Of a DNA stretch of 64,000 nt, positions 34,377 through 44,929 are shown one piece after another; position 1 is the stretch's first letter, and the number at the start of each line of letters is the position of its first letter. The stretch covers positions 25,656,248-25,720,247 of the forward strand of contig OY987266.1 of the NCBI GenBank assembly GCA_963920665.1. Reading direction: 5' to 3'. The translations under genes and the position numbers were made by a program. The notes under the pieces are model-generated. The model saw only the letters and a list, made by a program, of their open reading frames with translations. It was not told where the DNA came from and searched no databases. Source of the stretch: Straminergon stramineum. Lineage: Eukaryota; Streptophyta; Bryopsida; Hypnales; Calliergonaceae.

Positions 34377-36654
34377 AGTGTTGTTGGGCTTGTGTGATCT
34401 CAATTTTTGACATGATTTTTTGAAACTTTGTTTTGAAGATACAAAATCACGTTTATTTAGCTTTATGGGAATATAACTTCTATTTCAATTAGTGCTCAAG
34501 AGCAAAAATTATGTCACCCTAAGCCCAAAAAATAGATCACCGAGCAAAAAATTGGATTATTAAGAATTGTAATTTCTTGAAGTTCTTTATTATAATTGAT
34601 TGATATTAAATAAATTATAGATTTCAAAAAATTGTTAATAATAATGAATGTTTTTGTATGTGCTACATAGAAATGTCTTCTTTGATATTTTTCCAACTTG
34701 ATGTTTCATTGAACATTAGAAAAAAATGTATACATTTAATTACATAAAATTTTATATACTAGTGACAAACCCCCACAAGTTCCGAAGAAGTTTGGTTTGA
34801 CTAGGAGAAAAATAAAATGAAAATGAGAGGTTCACTTAGGCAAGTCTATCCTACATTGATACAAATGAAGATACAAATACAGATGTAGATATTGATATGA
34901 ATAAATATGAATGTTTATATTTTTACAAATATAGATAAGTATATACAGTATATGATTATAAATATGGATAAAGTTATTGATATGTACTTTAGGTGCTAAT
35001 TGTCCCATATTTTTTGGTGACAACTTGAGATGATACTAGCATATGAAACCTTCAAATTTGAAATAAAAAATTGGCCAAGACTACTTGACTTCAATCTTGT
35101 TGATTGAAGTGTAGACATATTTCAGAGTGACTATTATCCATTCATGTATACCATTTACTATAGTTATATTGTACTTAAGGAGATCTCTCTTCATAATTTA
35201 AAGTATACACTTGAATTAAGAGGGTATTTGATGTAGAGCTATTTACCTTCATTATTGCATTTAAGATGATTGTATTTTTATATGAAAAACTACAAGGGTG
35301 TTTTTCCAATACCCTATACTTTTTTGGAAATTTTTTCATTCAGTTTTTTAAGTAGGTCTATCTTACAATTGAAATTTAAGTATTGACATTTTTCTTGTTG
35401 CTACCCTACTTTACAAATTTTTCCTTCCCTCTACTACATGCATGTGTAGGGGGTATACTATGAAACCAACAATCAATTTAATTCAAGTGCCATTGACCAA
35501 GTGGAGGCTTTAATAACAAATTTACCATTGAACACTTTAGAATCCCCATTGAAACTATTATATGAACATTCCATTCAATATGAATGTCTTTAATATATAT
35601 AGCTTCAAAGATTGAAGTTAACTGGACCATAAACTCTATTTTGGTATTGCACAATTTTTAGGTCATTGAAATCTACTAAATTAAACCTCCCTATTTGTGC
35701 AATGTGACAATTTCTGCCATTTGAGGTCAATTTCTTACATTTACACTTATTTTTTTGGATATATACACTATCATTATAGCAACACAATATCAATCAAATA
35801 CCCATCATAGTAGATTTTTCTTAATTGTGTTCATTTTATCATCCCCATGAAATTATTTGTCCTTATCTATACTCAAGGTATTATGAAAAATTTGCATGCA
35901 TGGCCCTGACATGTTAAAGCTAATTTATTAATGAAAATTCCTACTACCTGATGTTTTTATGTAGCCTAATTTATATATTATAGAGTGTGTGAGATTTCAT
36001 GGACCCTATAGTAGCTCTACATAATATATCAAATTCTCCTCGTTTGAATTATATGAACCCTATCTTTTAACTCATGTAGTTTTAAAAAAATTCAAGAGTG
36101 TTTTCCTTGGAATATTGGGGTTAGATATATAACTAATCTTGTTTATAATCGTTGTCTAAGTATTGATGTTTTCATCATAACAAATGAGAGAATTTGTAAC
36201 TGAGACCAAAGTATTTGCAATATTTTTAAATTGACCCTAGCTCTTAAAAAAATTGCTCTACAAATTAACTTTATAGCCATGCTCCTATCCAATTTATTTT
36301 CCTCTATAACTCAAATTTGGCACCTCCAAATTTTATAAAGTTCATTAAAATTTCACTTTCTCCTTGTCCATATATTTTATTTGTAGTACCTCTTTTTAAT
36401 GTCTTTTTCAATAAAGTACTTTATTATTTAAATTAAATAGAAGTCTAGGATATTTTTTTTCATCAATATGTATGGATATATTTTTAAATATATTATAAAA
36501 ATATATTTAATATTCAATTTGATATTTAATCAATTTTTTCATTTTTATTGTACAATGTGGTCTTTTCATTGTAAGTATTTATTTACCCATCCATAATAAA
36601 TAACTTGCACAACAAGTTTTTTTTTGTCTTAATTTATTTCCTAACGGGTGTCTA
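34377..36654. other. AT-rich intergenic stretch
   Basis: 34855-34985 is a degenerate GATACAAATA-like simple repeat. No gene recognised. Confidence 0.4.
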
Positions 36655-36732
36655 AGCATTGTCCATTGAGCCTTCCAAGCATTGTCCATTGAGCCTTCCA
36701 AGCATTGTCCATTGAGCGTTCCAAGCAATGGA
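36655..36732. repeat. 23-bp tandem repeat, three units plus a partial
   Basis: AGCATTGTCCATTGAGCCTT followed by CCA recurs at exactly 23-bp spacing (36655, 36678, 36701, partial at 36724). Confidence 0.95.
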
Positions 36733-37499
36733 CTCTTTCTTAAATCCTAAGTTCAAAGAATTTATTGGAAACAAACATATTTACAAAGATTAGTCCTAAA
36801 CAACATAGGGCTTTTCTACTAAAATTGTATTAATTGACCTACTTTGAAAATTAATAAAATTTAGATTATTTAGTAACTTACCTCATTTTGGAAGTTATTT
36901 TGTACATTGTTGTATAGATCATCGAATTCTCCTTCAATTGCCATTTTATGCTTGTAGTTTGAAGAGTGGATTTTAATTACAAGTTGTTGGAATATGGCTA
37001 TGGAGATTTTTTCTTTCCCTTCTCAATATTTAAATTTACTTATTCTATTCTACAAGTTGACTTGAAAGGATATGGTTTTTGGTAAGATTTTCACTAATTC
37101 AAGGCAACTTTCTAATCTATCCTATTTTCTATTTTTTAATCCCTTCTCTAAGATTTCTTTGATTTCTATCTAATTTCTATCTAAACTCAAACTTTTGTAC
37201 TCCTTCTTTATTTTATCATTCAACTTTGAGTTTGTGAACTTTAATCTTCTTTGATGCAATTGCTACAACTTCTAAGAGAGAAAAAGTGGTGAGATTAGTG
37301 TTTGTTGCTACTCCTTTCCAATCTACGGTGATTTTTTCTCTCAACCTACTCCCATAGCTAACTATTCTAGTTCTATTCTAATTTTTTTTGGTCTTTGCAC
37401 CTCCTTATTCCTTCTCTCTTCTATTCTCCCTAGGTTTAGTCTACCTATCCTCTCTACCCTAAATTCTGAATTTAAAAAAAAAAAAAAAATCAAATTTTC
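36733..37499. other. AT-rich intergenic stretch
   Basis: Nothing recognised; a poly(A) run lies just before the GC-rich patch. Confidence 0.4.
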
Positions 37500-37800
37500 T
37501 TGAGAGGGGAGGTGATAAAATCCTCCTTTAGCTCCTGCCCTAACCCTGGGTCTCTCGTAGCTAGGTGAGCACCCCCACTAGACAAGCTTCCTAGCTGGGT
37601 AGGGGCTTTCCAGCAGTTGGCCAAGGTTCTGTCAAAGCCAGGGGCTCCCCTCCACAACTAGGAGCTTACCCACAGTTAAAGGCCTCTAATTGGCCGGGGG
37701 GCTTCCCTATAGGCCGGCGCTCTCCTAGCACAGCTCCCTTGTGGCCGGGGCTCTGCGCTAGCGCCTGACGGGGCTCCTAACTACGGGGCTCTTACTGTTT
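37500..37800. repeat. GC-rich island of degenerate ~18-20 bp units
   Basis: An abrupt ~300-bp GC-rich block in very AT-rich DNA. Variants of GGGGCTCCC and CTAACT/TTGGCC recur roughly every 18-20 bp (GGGGCTTTCC, GGGGCTCCCC, GGGGGCTTCC, GGGGCTCTGC, GGGGCTCCTA, GGGGCTCTTA). It has no coding frame, and no gene is close enough to make it an obvious promoter. Confidence 0.55.
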
Positions 37801-40619
37801 TTTTCTTTTGTTTTTTAGTTTTTTTTTAGTTTTTTTTTGTTCAACTTTGTCAAGGAAAACTTCTATGAAAATTAGTCCTCTTACCTTTCCATGGAACTAA
37901 AGAATTTGTCAGAAAGAGAATGTGATGAGATTTTTTTGTTTTTGATACTAAATTAGTGAACTTTCTAACAATCTTGTTTTTGAGGAATTTTCCTAAGACT
38001 CTAAAGTTCAAAGTTTCGCATGGTTGGGAACTTTTAGCAAACTACTATAGAACTTCTAAACTTTGAGGTCAAAGTTCCGCCGTATTATCCAAAACCCACT
38101 AAATTTCTATCCAATTCTAAAAATTAAAGTCAAAGCTTCACTATGGAATGATAAGCAAGGAAAATAACACACAAAAATTTTGACGAAAGAAAATTAAAGG
38201 AAGATGAATCAAGAATGTTAGTACAAAAATCATAAACATAACAAGCTAGAGGTTTTTCCTAAGCAGCATCACCAATCATAAGGGAATAATCCTTTAGAGT
38301 TAGTGCACAATACTCAAGTCCTACACAAGGACTTGAAGGAACAACAAATATACTAAAGTAAGAATTAGTACAACAAAATACTACCAAATTTTTACCAAAA
38401 AATTAAAAAACTAATAAAAGGACAGTAGATAAGACTTGAAGGGACCCCAATGTCCTTCAAGGCTTACAAAATAGAAACAAAAGGAGCTTGAAATGCTCCA
38501 AAAATACCACATTTACAACTTTGGTTCAAAAATGGCCAAAAGTCCACATTTAATGGACCAATGTGGTTACAAAGCCAAAATAATGGCTAAAAGGGTTGAT
38601 TTGAGAGAAAAATGAGTGCCCTTTTATACTCTTTCTAGGGCACCCACCTCCTCTCATTTCAACATGGTAATTTTATCAATTAGGATTTTCATCTTAATTT
38701 ACCAATTTTGACTTTCTACGTTGGTCTATTTTCTAACTTTTGGAGATTAACTTCAAATCATAAACGGATTGCACCATTGGTTATAGAAGGCTATTTTTAG
38801 TTTAAGTATCCTCCCCAACCCTTTTTCTAACTTCAAAATTTCAACGAAACCTAATGCCAACTTAACACCAAAAAGAGTTAAAAACCCAACTTTTGAAGTT
38901 TGACTTTTTTGAAAATAGTAACTAGCCTAGGCTCTTAAGTAGGTGTGGGGAAATAAGAAAAGACCTATCTTTGACCCCATTCCGCTTTTATATGCTCCGG
39001 ATCCATTGGTCAACTCCACCATAATCTTTAAATTTTGTTGATTATTGAGGAATCTTGCAAGTTCGGGTTCTTTTGACTATCGGGATGTTTTGAAACTTGT
39101 TGAGGTGTCTTATTAACATAAAAAGAAGCTATTCTGATTTTCAGTGAGATTTTACCACCACCTGGAGAATTTTAAAGAATTTCCCATCATAGGTTTGGGT
39201 AGTTGACCGTTTGAAAAGGCATCTTTTGACTATCAGAAAATTCCAAAATTTTTTGTGGACCCTCTCATGGAATCCCACAACACATGTGTAGGCTCATATT
39301 TTTATTCTACACATTGGCCTAGGGGGAACAAAATCCACCCCTTATTTAATTATTGATGGCCAAAGAATCTTTCACACCAGAAGGAATCTTGGCAAACCAA
39401 CTTCGCTGTTGTTTCCTGGACTTGATTTTAACCCTAAGTCACCTTCCATGGACCAGAGATTCCTCTACGGTCTAGTCTTGGTATTTTTAACATCTGCAAG
39501 CCAATAATTGGGGTTCCGCTATTTCGTCAATGAAATGGGGAAACTGGAACCTATCTCCGAGAACTGACCTATGTTCTTCACCAAGGTTCCTTCAACCAAT
39601 ATTAGCCAAGCGATGTCCTTTCTATATGGGATTTTGAGCCTAATATACTTATAACTCGTAATTACCACGATCGGTTAGGTTCTAACCTATTTACAAGTGA
39701 AATTTGAATCTAATTAATAAAAAATCTCAAAATATGATCAAATACTATATTGTCATGTAACAAACCTATTTTGGTTTTACACTCTTTTTTTTGGGGGGGG
39801 GGGGTGGTTGTACTATTTTCCACACTTATTTTTGCAAAATAAATAAAAAAAGGTAAGTGAGTCCTAAGTGACAAAATAAGGGCTCAGACTCATCTTAATA
39901 GCTTTGAAATGAAAAATAAAATTAAAAAAATAATTTTTTTCAAATACATGATTCTATCCAAATAAACGCTCAACTTTTTGTTTGTACTTCATGAAATTTA
40001 TATCTTTATTTCATGTGAATAAAGAAAAAACATTATTTCAGAAACCATAATGTTTTCAACATAATAAATCTCAAATAAATTTCAAGATACAAAATAGACT
40101 CTTTTCCATGAGACATCAATTCTATGATTTATTTGAATAAAGACACCAATAACTAAAGATGTACGTCTAATGTATGATTTTCAAGAAAACGCAAAAATGA
40201 AGTATACACCTATTCATTTAGAAATTTGTGGCTAACTATCTCAGTGAAAGGATTGCACCTTTTAAAGATATTTGAATTGAAATAGTCTTTACAATGAATA
40301 AAAATGTTTTCTTGATTGCCTACATATAGGTTACAAGGTAAGAAGTCCTAAAATAGTTCAAGCTTAAAAACACCTTCTAATGTAGTGGTTTATATTGCAT
40401 TCTTCAATATACAAAGAATGGACTTGTCAAAGTGGGGACCCTTTCAAAGCTTTATGGATTCTAATTTCAAAATTCATAATTAAATACATTATAAACTAAC
40501 ATAACTCAAAATATGAAATTGCTTGTGGTAGATGCAACTTCCATTTTTCATTTACTGAAAAATATTTCATGTGGTCTAACAATTCCAAAATTGAAATCAA
40601 TTCTTAAAATTGTGTGTTC
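37801..40619. other. Intergenic stretch, unassigned repeat-like sequence
   Basis: 38150-39700 has moderate GC and short palindromes (for example CAAGTCCTACACAAGGACTTG at 38316-38336) and could be an old retroelement LTR, but no TG...CA borders or target duplication were found. A G-run lies near 39793-39803. No gene recognised. Confidence 0.35.
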
Positions 40620-41551
40620 TTAACCCCTAAAGTTCCTTGACTATGCTATCACAAAAAACCCTCAAAAACTGTCATTTCTAATACAAGTAACAAAATTTTG
40701 AAAAATATCATTTTTGGACACATGTAACCATAGGATCTTCTAGTACACTAGATTGAGAAGATGTGGAAAAAAATTCAGAAAATTCCACCTTGTAGATTGC
40801 AAGATATTAGCATATGAAGTGACAAAAATCTATTTTGGGGCCCTATGAAAAAACGGGCAGCTGCACTTCACAAGGTCACATTTGTATGAAAAAATGTCCA
40901 AAATGGTAGTACTTCTTTAGATTCATTCTTCAATGCAAGTTGGCTACATGCTTGAAATTTTTTAGATCATTTGGAATTGTGCAAGATATAGGAAAAAAAT
41001 AGTAAATAGAGAGATGTAGAGAATGATTCAAAATACAAAATTGTTAACAATTTCTTAATGGAATGGAAAAATCCCAATTCCAATGGTTGTAATGTTGTAT
41101 CAAACAATCTACATCTAATGTTTTTATTTAGTTTTTAAATATTGAAAATTGAGTTAAATAAAGGACTTCAAAGTTTATTTTAGAGTAGAGAATCTATACT
41201 TGTCCGCAAACTAAAACATCTCATAACTTTTGACTCATTGATCAAAATGGAATGATTCAAAGCTTTCTATGTATACATAAATCTAGAAAATCAATTTCCA
41301 ATTTTTATTTTTGAAAGAAGTGATTTTTTCAAATCTGCCCAGATTGCTTGAGTTGAGAAACAAACTACATATTAGGCCATAACTTTTGACTCATATTTCC
41401 AAATGCTGTGAAATTTAGTGCATATGAAAGATATTCCTTGTCCACACCTTCTAATAAAGTTTGGGCTAAAAACATGTAAATCTCTAGTCACATGTACCTA
41501 CCCAAAAAAGTTATGTTGCCAAAAAACACACCTTGGTCCTTTAGGGGTTAG
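40620..41551 (-). mobile_element. 932-bp TTAA-bounded, piggyBac-like element, inverted copy
   Basis: Reverse-complement homologue of 11976-12907 with identical length. The left edge is TTAACCCCTAAAGTTCCTTG; the right edge reads CTTTAGGGGTTAG, so the right target copy has mutated from TTAA to TTAG. An open frame at 41418-41678 runs out of the element and is not conserved in the other copy. Confidence 0.8.
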
Positions 41552-42444
41552 AATAAACTTTGAAGTATTGATCAAAATTTTTATGAGGGTTGCATACCTC
41601 AAATCATTTTTTTATTATATTTTCCTTGAAAGATTAGAAGAAGTTACATACTTGCATTTGATCTACTTTGTTTCATAATTTATTTATTTTTATTTCATTA
41701 ATTATGAAATTATTGAAGTTGAACTAAGGGGGGCTCACAAATTGTCTTCACCCTAAAATGCTCATTGTCAATATATCAAAACTTCCAATATGTACCCTAG
41801 CATTAAAAGATGCTTTTAGAGTAGGGTAGTACCCATCATTTTAACCTTGAAATGCATGAGAGGATGTTTTATGTCTATTGGATGGTTTCAAGGAGGCCTA
41901 AAGGATGGCAAAAAGAATTCATCCAATTTAGGGGGGGGAGTTACTTGAATGCCTTGTTAGTGAATGAAATCAAATATTCTTTCATTTTGGTGTATTTTGA
42001 CTTCTCTACCTAAGAAGATACTCAATCCATGGATCATTGTTTGATATACTTTTACAAGTACAAGCTCTTTGCTCTTAATGAGAATTTCAATTAGAAAAAT
42101 AACTTTTTTTTTAATTTAGGCTCAACGAAGGAGATGAAGTCAAGGAAGTGTCATTTCTGTTCCAACTTGAAATTTTGAAGAAATCATGAAATTCAATATT
42201 TTATTGCAATTAGAACTTTGGACCTATAACACGGTATCCTGATTTACTAATTTACACAAAGTCACGATTTGCATCCAATTGGTCAGTTTATGCACCTCCT
42301 CCCTTTACTACTGAATTGGGCCGACTCGCCGCGTTGGAAGAGAAGTGCCCGGCTGCGAAGAGATCCTCCACTGCACAAACATCACACGCATTTTAGGGTT
42401 TTGAGAGTCGATATCGGTACAATTTTGTGTGACCTGAGCGAGCG
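41552..42444. other. Intergenic stretch and TAF5 upstream region
   Basis: GC rises from about 42270 toward the TAF5 locus, consistent with a promoter. TTTTAGGGTTTTGAG near 42393 is a weak telo-box-like site. Confidence 0.4.
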
Positions 42445-42642
42445 ATGGTGGACTGCTTCCCCCGGACGCCTCTCGCAATTGCAGGGGCCGCGCTTTGGGT
42501 GTTCGGGGCATTGGCGTGTTTGGAAGCAGGGCGAAGGCTGTCCTGGCAGAACGTGGAGCCTCAACAGGCCCGCACTCTGGCCCGCGATGCGCTTTTTCTA
42601 CAGAAACTGAAATTTCGTAAGTCTGGAGGTCAGGAATTTTAG
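42445..42642 (+). CDS. Possible small membrane protein or long upstream reading frame
   Basis: A 65-residue frame with one hydrophobic segment (about residues 9-27, from PLAIAGAALW to ALACLEAG) followed by an Arg/Gln-rich tail. Its last ~20 codons lie in the tandem repeat unit that precedes TAF5, including a donor-like CGTAAGT near 42616. It could be a gene of its own, a first exon, or an upstream frame on the TAF5 transcript. Splicing to the AG just before the TAF5 ATG would be out of frame. No family recognised. Confidence 0.25.
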   Translation: MVDCFPRTPLAIAGAALWVFGALACLEAGRRLSWQNVEPQQARTLARDALFLQKLKFRKSGGQEF

Positions 42643-42678
42643 TTGCGCTTTCCGGTTGCGCATTCTGGTTTTGGGGGT

Positions 42679-42708
42679 ATGGAAGAGGAGAATGAGCATG
42701 CAATGTGA
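42679..42708 (+). promoter_or_regulatory. Upstream reading frame 1, a copy of the TAF5 start
   Basis: Encodes MEEENEHAM then stop. The first residues mirror the TAF5 start (MEEEKVEQAV), showing that it is a duplicated start region cut short by TGA. Confidence 0.55.
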
Positions 42709-42800
42709 TGCGCTTTGATCTGCTGATGCTGAAGTTTCGTAAGTTTTGGAGGTTAGGAGGTTTGGTTTCGCAATCCGGTTCGGTTTAGGGTTTCGTGGGG

Positions 42801-42833
42801 ATGATGGAAGAGAAGAATGAGCAAGCAGTGTGA
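42801..42833 (+). promoter_or_regulatory. Upstream reading frame 2, a copy of the TAF5 start
   Basis: Encodes MMEEKNEQAV then stop, again mirroring MEEEKVEQAV. If transcription begins upstream of both copies, ribosomes would meet two short decoy frames before the TAF5 ATG at 42944. Confidence 0.55.
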
Positions 42834-42876
42834 TGCGCTACTTCTGTAGAATCTGGAGTTTGGGAACTCCGGAGGG

Positions 42877-42891
42877 TAGGGTTTAGGGTTT
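42877..42891 (+). promoter_or_regulatory. Telo-box-like TTTAGGG repeat before TAF5
   Basis: TAGGGTTTAGGGTTT lies about 55 bases ahead of the ATG. Such motifs are frequent near start sites of plant housekeeping genes. Confidence 0.45.
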
Positions 42892-42943
42892 GGGGTTGTG
42901 TTTTGCGTTGTGCTTGCGGTTCAGGGTTCAGGGTTTGGTTAGG

Positions 42944-44929
42944 ATGGAGGAAGAGAAAGTGGAGCAAGCTGTGTTGGCGTACTTAAAGAGCAAAGGCTAT
43001 CGGCAAGCGGAGCTTGCGTTTCACGATGAGCAGCAGCGGCTTCGAAGCAGCAGTGCGTTAGACACCGCCGTGGACCCCAGCATTGCGAATCCTATTCTAT
43101 TTTATGCCAAGTCCGAGAATGATCCAAACAGGTACAAGGACAGTTACAACAAACTTAGGTCATGGGTTTACCAATCCTTAGATAGTTACAAAAACGAGCT
43201 CACGCGAATTCTCTATCCCGTGTTTGCGCATTGCTACATAGATTTGGTGGGGAAAGGGTTTACGCAGAAGGCTCGCGAGTTTTTGCAGAAGTTCCGAGAG
43301 GATCATGAAGCAGCTCATGTTCGCGATATTCAAAAATTGGAAGGTGTATTGTCTCCCCAGCATTTGCAGGAGTCGGAACTTGTGCTTACTCTGAGGAAAA
43401 ACAAGCGGGACGTGAAAATGTGTCAGTATTCTTTCGAGTTGCTTCTGCAGTACCTGCATGGGACGGACAGCATGCTCATGCTGGGCATTGTTAATGAGCA
43501 TTTGAATATTCATGTGTTGCCTGGTCCACCGTCGGCTCTGCCTAAAGAAGATGAGATTCTTGCACAAGGTACTTTGGATTATATGAACCAGAAGGAGATT
43601 CGGTGGGGAGCGCTCGAGGATTCATTAGAAGAGAAGTTCGAAAAGGAGACTGCTGCTGCAGCATTACTTGAGAAAGATTTGGCTGGTAAGAAGGATGGCG
43701 AGGGGGAGGATGGGAAAACCAAAGCGGCTGGAGGAGGTGGGAATAAGAAGGCGAAGAAGGACAAAACCAGCACAGCTGGTCCGGGGGTAACTGCCAAGTC
43801 CACTGGTCCTGGAAGTGCTCCTCGTGTGAAAGCTGAGCTGCCAATGCCCACAATGTCAGAGGAGGTGGAGAAACAGGTTTTGGAGGATTTTCGGAAGCGT
43901 GCCCGTTTGGGTAGTAACTCCCTTCCCTCTGTAAGTTTTTACAGCTTCATCAACACCCACAATAGTCTGAATTGTGCAGCAATCTCTGGCGATGGTGCAC
44001 TAGTTGCTGGAGGATTCTCTGATTCGTCTGTCAAGGTTTGGGACATGGCAAAACATGGGAAGCAGAGCACGCAGGATAAGCCCTCTAGCAATGGGTTCAC
44101 AGAGACCAGAGAGTCTGCAATGGAGGGTTCAAAATCGTCATATTCTCTTCTGCAAGGGCATGCAGGACCTGTTTATGCAGCCAGCTTCAGCCCAGAGAGT
44201 GACTTCCTGCTTACTTCGTCTGCGGATTGCACTGTGAGATTATGGAGTATGAAGTTAAAGACTAATTTAATGGCATACAAAGGTCACAATTTCCCAGTTT
44301 GGGATGTTCAGTACAGTCCTGTTGGGCATTACTTTGCAACAGCTTCCCATGATCGGACTGCGCGGGTGTGGTGTATGGAACGAATGCAGCCACTGCGTAT
44401 ATTAGTAGGGCATATGTCTGATGTTGATTGCTTACAATGGCACGTCAATTGTAATTACATAGCAACCGGAGGCACAGACAACACAGTGCGGCTATGGGAT
44501 GTGCAGACTGGAGAGTGTTTGCGTGTCTTTAATGGCCACTGTGGCACGGTCTTGTCTTTGGCAATGTCTAGTGATGGTCGCTACATGGCCTCAGGAGACG
44601 ATCGTGGGGCAATATTCATGTGGGACCTTGGATCTGGCCAGTGTGTAGCTCCTTTGATGGGCCACACTGGCTGTGTTTGGACCTTGGCCTTCAGTGGTGA
44701 GGGTTCATTACTGGCTTCTGGCTCTGCAGACAACACGGTTCGGCTATGGGACGTGAATGCCAGCAGCAAAGGCTCTCGCTCTGAAGACAAGGCCACAAGG
44801 CATCTTCGGCTTCTGAAAACTCTTCCAACGAAAGCGACGCCAGTTTATGCTCTCAAATTTTCCAGGACGAATCTTTTACTAGCTGCAGGAGCTTTCAGTC
44901 CTTCCCAAGCATCAAAAGCATCAATCTAA
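42944..44929 (+). CDS. TAF5: TFIID subunit TAF5 (WD40), intronless
   Basis: A 661-residue protein. TAF5 is a scaffold subunit of the general transcription factor TFIID in the nucleus. Residues 1-35 form a LisH motif (VEQAVLAYLKSKGYRQAELAF). About 55-190 is the TAF5 N-terminal (NTD2) domain (YNKLRSWVYQSLDSYKNEL, HCYIDLVGKGFTQKAREFL). About 250-300 is a Gly/Lys-rich linker. From about 345 to the end there are seven WD repeats, with GH...WD signatures such as GHAGPVYAASFSPE, GHNFPVWDVQYSP, GHMSDVDCLQWH, GHCGTVLSLAMS and GHTGCVWTLAFS. Length is close to the ~670 residues of flowering-plant TAF5. The ATG at 42944 is chosen because the LisH motif begins there; 18 extra codons upstream are open but repeat-derived. 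The frame has no intron, whereas Arabidopsis TAF5 has many, so retroposition is possible; no poly(A) trace was seen. TGA-truncated copies of the start lie upstream. Confidence 0.95.
   Translation: MEEEKVEQAVLAYLKSKGYRQAELAFHDEQQRLRSSSALDTAVDPSIANPILFYAKSENDPNRYKDSYNKLRSWVYQSLDSYKNELTRILYPVFAHCYIDLVGKGFTQKAREFLQKFREDHEAAHVRDIQKLEGVLSPQHLQESELVLTLRKNKRDVKMCQYSFELLLQYLHGTDSMLMLGIVNEHLNIHVLPGPPSALPKEDEILAQGTLDYMNQKEIRWGALEDSLEEKFEKETAAAALLEKDLAGKKDGEGEDGKTKAAGGGGNKKAKKDKTSTAGPGVTAKSTGPGSAPRVKAELPMPTMSEEVEKQVLEDFRKRARLGSNSLPSVSFYSFINTHNSLNCAAISGDGALVAGGFSDSSVKVWDMAKHGKQSTQDKPSSNGFTETRESAMEGSKSSYSLLQGHAGPVYAASFSPESDFLLTSSADCTVRLWSMKLKTNLMAYKGHNFPVWDVQYSPVGHYFATASHDRTARVWCMERMQPLRILVGHMSDVDCLQWHVNCNYIATGGTDNTVRLWDVQTGECLRVFNGHCGTVLSLAMSSDGRYMASGDDRGAIFMWDLGSGQCVAPLMGHTGCVWTLAFSGEGSLLASGSADNTVRLWDVNASSKGSRSEDKATRHLRLLKTLPTKATPVYALKFSRTNLLLAAGAFSPSQASKASI

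Larger units (their letters stand above)
42577..42960 (+). repeat. Tandem ~125-140 bp repeat containing the TAF5 start region
   Basis: Three degenerate units lie head to tail. The GATGCGCT-to-CTGAA(A/G)TTTC block recurs near 42581, 42705 and 42829. The downstream TTTCGCAATCCGGTT/TTGCGCTTTCCGGTT block and an ATGGAAGAG-like start recur at 42679, 42804 and 42944. The last unit is the true TAF5 start. Confidence 0.75.

Noticed and set aside
38150..39700. Possible second solo LTR
   Set aside because: A TTTTATACTC promoter-like motif and short palindromes are present, but no TG...CA borders and no target duplication could be found.
41418..41678. 86-codon plus-strand frame
   Set aside because: It begins inside the 932-bp TTAA element and runs out of it; the sister element does not keep the frame.
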